A DNA stretch of 5,158 nt from Pseudomonadota bacterium (GTDB lineage: Bacteria > Desulfobacterota > BSN033 > WVXP01 > G020346125), in assembly GCA_030672465.1 (NCBI GenBank), contig DAOVGJ010000140.1, forward strand, positions 1 through 5,158. The letters run 5' to 3'. Under the pieces are notes generated by a model. It was not told the origin of the DNA and ran no database searches. It saw only the letters and a list, made by a program, of their open reading frames with translations. Position 1 is the first letter of the stretch, and every line of letters starts with the position of its first letter. Positions 1 to 5,158 of the stretch are shown here, in pieces. The translations under genes and the position numbers were made by a program.

Positions 1-379
1 TTCTTGATAACTATCTCTCCGTGCTCCAATGTGTTCACACTTTCACCTTTTGCCCTTCGGGCCTCGAATGATTCCAGCACTTCTTTCTCCCAGGTATCCG
101 GCGCATTGGCGGGATTACGGACCTTGAGGCTCGTACGAGCAGCTCGCCAGCCGGTAGCTTTGGATTGTTGCGCCGCGATCTCTGGAGCTATTCTCTTGCA
201 CACCTCGATAGCATTTGCAGGCCCTCCATTCCTCATCGCTTTCATCAATTCAGCCTTGAGAGTCGACACGAACTCCATGGCAACCGCTCGACTGGAGCGG
301 TTCGCTCCTCGATGTCATCCACCATTGCCAATCCCAGTTGATAACAAATCAATAAACACAACCCCAATATTTTCATCAT
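1..379 (-). pseudogene. DUF3365 / Tll0287-like haem-domain protein, frameshifted and cut by the window edge
   Basis: The gene starts at ATG 379 (or the adjacent ATG at 376) behind GAGGAG at 385-390, and first encodes a secretion signal, MMKILGLCLLICYQLGLA, followed by MVDDIEER. That frame stops at 245-247. A second frame, open from 314 to the window edge, carries a clear DUF3365 domain: AVAMEFVSTLKAELMKAM, GGPANAIEVCKRIAPEIA, then TGW, RTSLKVRNPANAPDTWEKEV, and FEARRAKGE with LEHGEIVIK. Adding one G in GAGGAG|CGAACC (301-310) fuses them smoothly as DDIEEANRSSRAVAMEF. DUF3365 proteins are periplasmic and related to the haem-binding cyanobacterial Tll0287; many carry a CxxCH further on, which here would lie outside the window. 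The single-base loss could be a real mutation or a read/assembly error. It is the last of four minus-strand genes, 66 bp after the URO-D-like gene. Family assignment is firm; functional state is not. Confidence 0.75.
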
Positions 380-445
380 CCTAGCTCCTCAATAAAAAAG
401 ATGTTGTTGCAAAAGAAAGGGATAACCGAATCAAGGCTCATCAGC

Positions 446-1483
446 CTAAGTGGCCGAATATTGGCCATATTTTAGCAAAGCTTCGTTCATGGCCATGACA
501 TTCTCCGGTTTGCAGTAAGACGTAAGGCCATTGGAGCTGGCGAGGATGTAGCCCCCGCCTACCCCAATCTCCTCAATCCGTTGCTTCACCTCGGCTTCGG
601 TCTCCTCAGGAGTCCCAAGGGTGAGGGTATAATGGAGGTCGATATTTCCCATGAGACAAATGCGATGGCCATAATCTTTCTTCAACTGACCGATGTCCAT
701 GGCCCCGGGTTCTATGTTGGCCAAACCATTCATGCCCAAACTCAAAAGGTCCTCTATGATGGGCATGATGTTGCCATCGCTGTGGTAAATCCAGGGAATC
801 TTGACACGCTCGGCAAATTTTCTCATCCGGGGAAGGAAGAACTCACGGATCATCTCCGGGGAGAACAGCGGTGCACTTTTCCAGGCCATATCTTCGGGAA
901 CAATCATGAAGTCAAATCCCAGGTTATTAACCTTCTCGGCGACTTGGCAACACCAGTCGTTGAATATATCGATGACCTGGAGGGCGAATTCCGGATTATC
1001 GAAAAGAGTCAGGCAGAAATGCTCGGTTCCCATGCTCAGGTAGGTATTGCTGATGCCCATCCGGCAGGTTACTCCGAGAGCTTTATCGCTTAGGGCTTCA
1101 TCGTTCCGGTATCTACTGATAAATTCCTTAGCCGAGCCATAGAACGATTCGTCCTGAGGATCGGGAAGCTCTATCTTTTCCAGGTCGGCCTCGGTCTTGA
1201 TTTGGCCGTCAGAGATCATGTCCATACCTTGGAAGGAACGACTCTTGACGAATCGCGGCGGAGCGATGCTGAAAATGAGGTTATCGAGCGCGATTACCTC
1301 CAAGACCCCCGGAGGAATGCGCAACCCAGGAGCTGAGAACCTTTGTGTTACCGTTGCCTTCTCAAAATCCCTTCGCCGAAGGAGTCTCTCCACGAGAGCG
1401 TTGTGCACGCTACTCTCAACCCATGGGACGCGGTCAGGCTTGCCAAGCTGGAGAGCTGTTAAAACTCGTTCTCTCGAGGTCAC
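446..1483 (-). CDS. Uroporphyrinogen decarboxylase (URO-D) superfamily protein, methyltransferase-like
   Basis: 345 residues, the usual length for the superfamily. The start is GTG at 1483 with a poor ribosome site; it is chosen because MTSRERVLTALQLGKPDRVP matches the family's standard N-terminus. Further landmarks are EDMAWKSAPLFSPEMIREFF (198-216), the HSDG segment at 234-237, GANIEPG-like text ANIEPG (255-260), LMGNID (277-282) and the C-terminal GGGYILASSNGLTSYCKPENV (309-329). The missing N-terminal haem-pathway URO-D features and the overall text place it with the MtaA/CmuA-like or uncharacterised URO-D-like proteins, many of which move methyl groups to or from corrinoid proteins in anaerobes; this is family knowledge, not shown here. 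In MtaA-type enzymes zinc is held by HxC plus a later Cys; here the HxC is H234-S-D236, so the classic site is incomplete. Cytoplasmic, no signal. No corrinoid-protein gene is adjacent. Substrate unknown. Confidence 0.9.
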   Translation of the reverse strand: MTSRERVLTALQLGKPDRVPWVESSVHNALVERLLRRRDFEKATVTQRFSAPGLRIPPGVLEVIALDNLIFSIAPPRFVKSRSFQGMDMISDGQIKTEADLEKIELPDPQDESFYGSAKEFISRYRNDEALSDKALGVTCRMGISNTYLSMGTEHFCLTLFDNPEFALQVIDIFNDWCCQVAEKVNNLGFDFMIVPEDMAWKSAPLFSPEMIREFFLPRMRKFAERVKIPWIYHSDGNIMPIIEDLLSLGMNGLANIEPGAMDIGQLKKDYGHRICLMGNIDLHYTLTLGTPEETEAEVKQRIEEIGVGGGYILASSNGLTSYCKPENVMAMNEALLKYGQYSAT

Positions 1484-1505
1484 GTTTATACCCGATCTTT
1501 ATGGC

Positions 1506-1519
1506 CGAGGTATGCCTCG
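1506..1519 (-). repeat. Small GC-rich stem-loop between lipoprotein gene and URO-D-like gene
   Basis: CGAGG / TATG / CCTCG on the plus strand forms a perfect 5-bp stem with a 4-base loop in the 59-bp gap, ending about 22 bases before the GTG start of the URO-D-like gene. There is no T run after it on the minus strand, so it is not an ordinary terminator. It may be chance or an RNA stability/processing element. Confidence 0.25.
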
Positions 1520-1542
1520 TTGACGAACCCCAAAGGGCCAAT

Positions 1543-2898
1543 TCACTCGTCCGGGCCGATGAAGCCGTGATACCGCCCCAGCCAATAGGCGATGAGATAA
1601 TCGATACCAGCAAACCCCACGTTTCCCATATCTACCAGTTGTCCGGCGAGCCTCCTCGGGTCCCCTACCCAGAGCGAAGCACTACGGGGACGCTGGTAGA
1701 GCGGTGTCGCCCGCGTTGACTTTGGTCCGGGCTCGCGGGTGTTGAGTACCAAGACGACCTTGCTGTCCGGAAACTCTTTGATCGCCTCACGCCCCTTCGC
1801 CTTTCCCTCGTCACCATCCCCCACAACAGCAGCGTGTACAAAGCTGAAGAAAGCGTTGTGATCATTCTTAACCTGGGACCACGTGCGCCGAGCACCCTTC
1901 CGGACGTCTCGAATAACCCCTTGATCGTCCTCGAGGAGCAAAAGCGGGTAGAGAGCGAGATACGCCATGTTGGCGTTGTCGCGATTCCCCATACCCAGGG
2001 TGGAAAAGTACGTCCAACGAGCGATGCGCGGGTACCTATCCTGGACAAGCTGCTCGTAGAAATCGACGTACTTCTGCTCCCCGGTGCCCTCCGCCGCGAC
2101 CTTGGCAATCGCTAGACAAATGAGGGCGTTTATGCCGTTGGGAAAAAACCCGAAACTCTTTCCGCGCAAATCGCCATACGTGGTCCGCTTCCCGTCCCAA
2201 TCAATGATCTGGAGGTCATTCTCGATGAGATGATCCGCGATCTCTGCAGCGAGGGGGGCAACTTGGGATCGAATTTGGGGGTCGGACACTACGGCCAACG
2301 TCACCCCAAGCCCGTCAATGTAGCCCGCGTACTGGTCCTTGCTCACGTCCGAGCGCCAGAAGTATTCCGGGTGTTCTTGCGACTGATGCCAACGATCGTC
2401 GTCGGGTTTGACCGGGGAGAAATAACGCGCCAAAAGCCCCGGCTTTCCCGACACCTCGGCGTAAAGCTTCATGGCGCGAAGGGACAGCAAGACTTGTTCT
2501 CTGGCCTCCGGATCACCCGTTGACACAACGCGCAGAGCCTGGCTCGCCAGGTAGATGCCCAAGTGAAAACACCCGTCCGCCAAATTACCGTATCCCGGCA
2601 GCTCCTCGTGTCCCTCGCCCCACCGCCTGTACCGAATAAGACCGTCCTCCATCTGGTAGCGAGTCTCGAGCCGCTCCTGGTAACCCTGTGCCCTCTGCTT
2701 GAGGGAGAACGTCGGCGGGCTCGTGTCTTGCCAGTTCTCGATATCCGCGAGAGCTTTGTCATGGCGGAGGAAACATCCGGTAGCAGAGCTCAAGACGAGC
2801 AAGCACAGAAGCAAGCATAATAGTGCTTGGCAAAAATACCTCATACGACCGCGTTCCAGGCGGTAAAACCGCCCCCTACACTCACGTACGACTATCAT
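1543..2898 (-). CDS. Lipoprotein of unknown function, helix-rich, possibly an alpha/alpha toroid
   Basis: 451 residues from ATG 2898, chosen because GAGGTG sits 5 bases upstream, the best ribosome site in the region. The frame is open to GTG 2937 and also has ATG 2922 (GAGGA 8 bases upstream) and ATG 2844; the last would give the most normal signal peptide, MRYFCQALLCLLLCLLVLSSATGC, with the lipid-carrying Cys at residue 24, but has only a weak site. In all cases the hydrophobic stretch and the ATGC lipobox predict an envelope lipoprotein. The mature part has recurring helical blocks and aromatic/acidic motifs such as LADGCFHLGIYLASQAL, YFWRSDVSKDQYAGYIDGLG, GKSFGFFPNGINALICLAIA, GNRDNANMAYLALYPLLLLE and KNDHNAFFSFVHAAV. 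The pattern, conserved Trp/Asp/Tyr/His at helix ends, recalls six-hairpin (alpha/alpha) glycosidase-like toroids, but I recognise no named family and assign no catalytic residue. It follows the phosphatase gene on the same strand. Confidence 0.85.
   Translation of the reverse strand: MIVVRECRGRFYRLERGRMRYFCQALLCLLLCLLVLSSATGCFLRHDKALADIENWQDTSPPTFSLKQRAQGYQERLETRYQMEDGLIRYRRWGEGHEELPGYGNLADGCFHLGIYLASQALRVVSTGDPEAREQVLLSLRAMKLYAEVSGKPGLLARYFSPVKPDDDRWHQSQEHPEYFWRSDVSKDQYAGYIDGLGVTLAVVSDPQIRSQVAPLAAEIADHLIENDLQIIDWDGKRTTYGDLRGKSFGFFPNGINALICLAIAKVAAEGTGEQKYVDFYEQLVQDRYPRIARWTYFSTLGMGNRDNANMAYLALYPLLLLEDDQGVIRDVRKGARRTWSQVKNDHNAFFSFVHAAVVGDGDEGKAKGREAIKEFPDSKVVLVLNTREPGPKSTRATPLYQRPRSASLWVGDPRRLAGQLVDMGNVGFAGIDYLIAYWLGRYHGFIGPDE
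2859..2873 (-). repeat. Perfect 6-bp stem / 3-base loop near the lipoprotein gene start
   Basis: GGCGGT-AAA-ACCGCC is a perfect inverted repeat lying 15 bases upstream of the alternative ATG at 2844 and inside the N-terminal codons if translation starts at 2898. In the messenger it would be a stable hairpin close to the start region, so it could affect initiation or choice of start. No T run follows, so it is not a terminator. Role is inferred only. Confidence 0.4.
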
Positions 2899-3026
2899 TG
2901 CGGCACCTCTAACACGATTCATAGACTTAGTCCTCACCTATTTTTTTTGACAGCTAATAGAAGCTTCGTGTTGCTTTTTGTCCCTTCTCTACCGTGGCTC
3001 CACCCTCGGCATAGCTCGGTGATCAT

Positions 3027-3722
3027 TCACCGTTCATCATCAACTCTGCGTGAGAACGGCTTGACAGTTGTCCCACAGTATTTTCCCTTGTCATAGTACT
3101 TGTAGTCCTCTCGACACGGATCGTATGACTCGCGAGCCCACTCCTCTCCCTGATAGACCTCGCGGATGAAATAGGTCTTGGCGGGGTACCGATCCGGGAT
3201 ATGTCCAAAATAAGGATGCAGTTGTCCGGCAGCTTTCCGCTTGGACCACTTCAGGTGGTCCAGGGCAAAAATAGCGACGGCCTCGCCAGTCCGGTCGGCG
3301 CCACCTTTACAATGGATGAGAATAGGACGAGGCAGGTCCTTGAAGGCTTTGAAGAGGCGGAGTAGATCATCTCTGTGGGGGAGGCGCCTTGCAGACATCG
3401 ATATATCGACCAGCTCGAGTTTCAATTCTTCGGAGACCTCAACCTCCTCGTCGTACCAATCCTCACCTGGCTCCGCTCCCCGGAGATTGATAATGCTCTT
3501 GATACCGTACTCCTTGGCAATCATCCGAAGGTCAGTCCCCGTAGGCTGAGCAGACCGGTACATCACCTCATCCCTCACTGTATGGAGGTTGAGTGGATCA
3601 TGGGTATAGCGCATGTGTTTTATCGTGGCGCAGGAAGTAAGGAGAAGGAATAGGAAAACGAACGCTAGAAGCCCTGGGTTAACGTCTTTCCATAACCTTT
3701 TAATCGATTCGGCTCTTGTCAT
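3027..3722 (-). CDS. Lipoprotein tyrosine / dual-specificity phosphatase
   Basis: 231 residues from ATG 3722, with AAGGGA about 8 bases upstream. The N-terminus has a basic region, a hydrophobic core FVFLFLLL and a lipobox L28-T-S-C31, so the protein is predicted to be lipid-anchored in the envelope. The phosphatase domain begins at LHTVRDEVMYRSAQPT (46-61) with GIKSIINLRG (73-82), typical of Siw14/DSP-like enzymes. The active-site P-loop is HCKGGADRT (137-145), fitting HCx5R(S/T): C138 is the nucleophile and R144 binds the phosphate. D106 in VDISMSARRLP is the probable general acid. These residues are all present, so it should hydrolyse phosphotyrosine or another phosphate monoester, perhaps including phosphorylated sugars or lipids, outside the cytoplasm; the substrate is unknown. 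The C-terminal tail (about 197-231) is basic and acidic, rich in Tyr, with no known motif. It is the first gene of the minus-strand series. Confidence 0.9.
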   Translation of the reverse strand: MTRAESIKRLWKDVNPGLLAFVFLFLLLTSCATIKHMRYTHDPLNLHTVRDEVMYRSAQPTGTDLRMIAKEYGIKSIINLRGAEPGEDWYDEEVEVSEELKLELVDISMSARRLPHRDDLLRLFKAFKDLPRPILIHCKGGADRTGEAVAIFALDHLKWSKRKAAGQLHPYFGHIPDRYPAKTYFIREVYQGEEWARESYDPCREDYKYYDKGKYCGTTVKPFSRRVDDER

Positions 3723-4064
3723 AATCAGTTCCCTTATTCTTAGTATTTCATTGCTAACTCGTAATTAGCGGTTGTCCTAAAAATATCATAAATGAACATA
3801 AAATAAAAATTTTGGCTTGGGTGATTATTACGAATTATAGTTATCCCGAAATCCCTCATTGATTTGTTTAATAAAATCATACAATTAAATCGTACAAATC
3901 CGTATACTAAACTTTTAACATGGAAAATCTCTTTAATTTTTTGATTTCCTTGAAATATCTCTTATTTTCTCAAAATTTCAAAAAATCTTTCCGAGTTGGA
4001 TTTGAAGGATTGGAAGCCGTACCCGATACAGGTTAGAGATTCGCCTCTTTGGGAAAAATTTTTG
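3723..4064. other. AT-rich divergent intergenic region without a supported gene
   Basis: This stretch lies between the phosphatase gene (minus) and the lexA promoter (plus). It is markedly richer in A and T than either flank. A 38-codon plus-strand frame (ATG 3920 to TAG 4036) has no ribosome site and low-complexity content, so it is not called. Minor inverted repeats are present (GCTAA/TTAGC at 3753-3769; TGATTT/AAATCA at 3860-3879), as is a loose repeat of aatcatacaa (3875) and aatcgtacaa (3888). None is strong enough to name. No tRNA, attachment site or terminator was seen. Confidence 0.6.
3834..3862 (-). promoter_or_regulatory. Weak candidate promoter for the minus-strand gene series
   Basis: On the minus strand a perfect TATAAT lies at 3839-3834. 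The hexamer 17 bases upstream (TCAATG, 3862-3857) is a poor -35. Transcription would begin near 3827 and leave a leader of about 105 bases before the phosphatase start. In such AT-rich DNA a chance TATAAT is quite possible. Confidence 0.25.
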
Positions 4065-4093
4065 TTGACTACCTAAAATATTTTAGGTAGTAT
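4065..4093 (+). promoter_or_regulatory. lexA promoter (sigma-70 type)
   Basis: TTGACT (4065-4070) and TAGTAT (4088-4093) are separated by exactly 17 bases, the ideal spacing. The predicted start of transcription is about 4100, leaving a 12-13-base leader that holds just the AAGGA ribosome site at 4100-4104 before ATG 4113. The spacer is filled by a palindromic operator, so a bound repressor would block RNA polymerase directly. Confidence 0.7.
4068..4091. promoter_or_regulatory. Perfect 24-bp palindrome, probable LexA operator
   Basis: ACTACCTAAAAT at 4068-4079 is followed directly by its exact reverse complement at 4080-4091: 12 of 12 pairs match, centred between 4079 and 4080. It overlaps the end of the -35, the whole spacer and part of the -10 of the lexA promoter. 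LexA proteins bind palindromes as dimers and usually repress their own gene, so this is most simply the SOS box of this organism. Its half-site differs from the boxes I know (CTGT-N8-ACAG, GAAC-N4-GTTC and others). Binding is inferred from position and symmetry. Confidence 0.75.
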
Positions 4094-4112
4094 GCGCCCA
4101 AGGATAAAGTTC

Positions 4113-4724
4113 ATGAAACCGAATCTAACCCCAAGGCAACAAGATATCTTAAAGATGATCCGAGCTTTTATTGCAAAAAATGGTTTTCCTCCCACTATTT
4201 TTGAAATCTGTGCTCACTTCAAATTTAAACCTTCTAGCTGCTTCGATCACCTTAAATCTCTCGAAAGAAAGGGGTATCTTGAAAGATCTTCCAAGGCACG
4301 CTCCATAAAATTGAAAGAGGAGGAGATTCATTCAATTAGACAAAATGGGATATCTGTTCCCATCGTGGGTAAAGTGAAGGCTGGTATCCCTATTTTGGCA
4401 ACGGAAAATATAGAGGGATTCGTCTCACTGGACCCTTTTTGGACTAAAGATCAGGATATTTTCTTGCTGCGTGTTTCAGGAAACAGTATGCAGGGGGCCG
4501 GAATCCTCGATGGTGATCTTGCCTTGATTCGAATCCAAAAAATGGCAGAAGAAGGGGAAATAGTTGTGGCACTTATTGACAACGAGGCTACCCTTAAACG
4601 GTTTTACCGGAAAAAAGGGAAAGTATGGCTCAAATCGGAGAACCCTTTACATAAATCAGTTTGGGTGAAAGATGGCTCCTTTCAACTGATTGGGAAATTG
4701 ATCGGTATCTTCAGGAAAATATGA
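4113..4724 (+). CDS. lexA: LexA repressor (SOS response regulator, self-cleaving)
   Basis: 203 residues from ATG 4113, close to E. coli LexA in length. The upstream in-frame ATG at 4092 is rejected because it lies in the -10 box and lacks a ribosome site, whereas AAGGA sits 8 bases before 4113 and MKPNLTPRQQDILKMIRAFI matches the family N-terminus. Residues 1-65 form the winged helix-turn-helix DNA-binding domain, with GFPPTIFEICAHF and the recognition helix around KPSSCFDHLKSLERKGYL (39-56). Residues 80-203 are the S24 peptidase domain: cleavage site A90-G91 in GKVKAGIP, catalytic S125 in SGNSM, and K162 in ATLKRF, all intact. It should repress DNA-damage genes and self-cleave with activated RecA. 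The recognition helix differs from the E. coli one, fitting the unusual operator upstream. It is followed after 12 bases by an SPL-like radical SAM gene, so both are likely SOS-induced. Confidence 0.93.
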   Translation: MKPNLTPRQQDILKMIRAFIAKNGFPPTIFEICAHFKFKPSSCFDHLKSLERKGYLERSSKARSIKLKEEEIHSIRQNGISVPIVGKVKAGIPILATENIEGFVSLDPFWTKDQDIFLLRVSGNSMQGAGILDGDLALIRIQKMAEEGEIVVALIDNEATLKRFYRKKGKVWLKSENPLHKSVWVKDGSFQLIGKLIGIFRKI

Positions 4725-4736
4725 GAGGGTGTTAAG

Positions 4737-5158
4737 ATGAGGGAGGAGATCCGTACATACAATCCAAATAAAAAGAAAATCATCGTACGGGAGAGGAAGA
4801 GCCCCTTCGTCAGGTTATTCAACAAAACTCCTCAAGAGGTACTCTGTCCCCATTTTTACGAGTTGATTCTCTCCAATGGATGCCCTTTCGATTGTTCCTA
4901 TTGTTATCTCCAACTCACTTTTCGAGGACGAACCCAACCCACCCTCTTCTGCAATCCCTGGTACACGGTTCAGAGGGAATTAGACCCCCTCGGGTCAGGG
5001 ATTTTTTCCACAGGGGAACTGGCGGATAGCCTCGCGATTATTCCACCCTTATTAGAACCCGCTCTTGAGTATTTTCCCAAACAGAGCAAGAAATACCTTC
5101 TCCTACTCACCAAAAGCACAAATATTGAGTTTCTTCTGAACAGGGACCCGGACCCGCA
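4737..5158 (+). CDS. Spore photoproduct lyase family radical SAM protein, N-terminal part
   Basis: The first 140 codons of a gene running off the right edge, from ATG 4737 with AGAGGG 7-8 bases upstream. It begins 12 bases after the lexA stop, so the two are almost certainly one transcript. The radical SAM motif is C49-PFD-C53-SY-C56 (CX3CX2C) followed by YLQ, as in spore photoproduct lyase (SplB/COG1533). Further family text is STGELADSLAI (91-101) and LLLLTKSTNIEFLL (121-134), matching the SPL pattern of a G-E/S-D segment and LxTKS. True SPL repairs the thymine dimer lesion of spore DNA using a [4Fe-4S] cluster and S-adenosylmethionine. Here the position that is a hydrogen-donor Cys in true SPL appears to be Glu94, so it is better called SPL-like. 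Pairing with lexA suggests a damage-inducible DNA repair job, which is inference; the C-terminal part is not visible. Confidence 0.85.
   Translation, partial: MREEIRTYNPNKKKIIVRERKSPFVRLFNKTPQEVLCPHFYELILSNGCPFDCSYCYLQLTFRGRTQPTLFCNPWYTVQRELDPLGSGIFSTGELADSLAIIPPLLEPALEYFPKQSKKYLLLLTKSTNIEFLLNRDPDP

Noticed and set aside
4..384. Plus-strand open frame of 126 codons
   Set aside because: It is the antisense of the DUF3365 gene; its translation has no family features while the minus strand carries a recognisable domain.
581..1093. Plus-strand open frame of 170 codons, and shorter ones at 801-1043, 1197-1523 and 1345-1719
   Set aside because: They lie opposite the clearly recognised URO-D-like gene or the lipoprotein gene end and give no family-like protein.
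1..1483. Shared haem/tetrapyrrole pathway for the URO-D-like and DUF3365 genes
   Set aside because: The URO-D-like protein belongs with methyltransferase-type relatives rather than haem biosynthesis, so the apparent haem theme is a matter of family names.
1665..2108. Minus-strand frame of 147 codons and others (2469-2762, 1834-2115, 2230-2523, 2563-2820) within the lipoprotein gene
   Set aside because: Arg/Ser-rich shadow translations of a GC-rich gene in other frames.
2940..2965. Run of eight T with AGCT repeats between the phosphatase and lipoprotein genes, as a terminator
   Set aside because: On the transcribed minus strand the run is A, not U, and the stem is only 4 bp.
3019..3032. GGTGA-TCAT-TCACC inverted repeat over the phosphatase stop codon
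   Set aside because: Only a 5-bp stem without a U run; likely chance.
3773..3790. TCCTAAAAATAT, resembling one half of the lexA palindrome, upstream of the phosphatase gene
   Set aside because: Only a half-site with mismatches and no symmetrical partner in an A/T-rich stretch; not enough to claim a second LexA box.
3920..4036. Possible 38-residue small protein in the intergenic region
   Set aside because: No ribosome site, Phe/Leu/Lys low-complexity sequence expected from AT-rich DNA, and no support from neighbours.

Overview
The window looks like a piece of chromosome from a Gram-negative, probably anaerobic bacterium of the broad deltaproteobacterial (Desulfobacterota) kind or a related uncultured lineage. 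This is an inference from gene content: two predicted lipoproteins, a DUF3365 (Tll0287-like) haem-domain protein, a uroporphyrinogen-decarboxylase-superfamily methyltransferase-like protein, and a LexA. No rRNA, tRNA, CRISPR array or mobile element was seen, and taxonomy cannot be fixed from the sequence alone.

Left part (1-3722), minus strand, moderately GC-rich. Four genes lie head to tail, read from right to left: an exported lipoprotein phosphatase of the tyrosine/dual-specificity type (3722-3027), a large lipoprotein of unknown function rich in helices (about 2898-1543), a URO-D-superfamily protein (1483-446), and a DUF3365 protein whose 3' end lies beyond the window (379-1). Gaps are 59-128 bp and no convincing terminator was seen, so they could be co-transcribed, but no shared pathway is evident. 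The DUF3365 gene appears frameshifted by one missing base near 301-310: the signal peptide is in one frame and the domain in another.

Middle (3723-4064) is a strongly AT-rich, non-coding divergent intergenic stretch, with only a weak candidate promoter for the minus-strand genes.

Right part (4065-5158), plus strand. A compact promoter (TTGACT, 17 bp, TAGTAT) has its whole spacer occupied by a perfect 24-bp palindrome at 4068-4091. It drives a LexA-type SOS repressor (4113-4724) with intact Ala-Gly cleavage site and Ser/Lys dyad. Twelve bases later starts a radical SAM protein of the spore photoproduct lyase family (4737 to beyond the window end). The reading is an autoregulated, DNA-damage-inducible lexA / SPL-like operon. 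The palindrome does not match the LexA boxes I know, and the SPL-like enzyme seems to lack the hydrogen-donor cysteine of true spore photoproduct lyase. These make the right end the most interesting part of the window.
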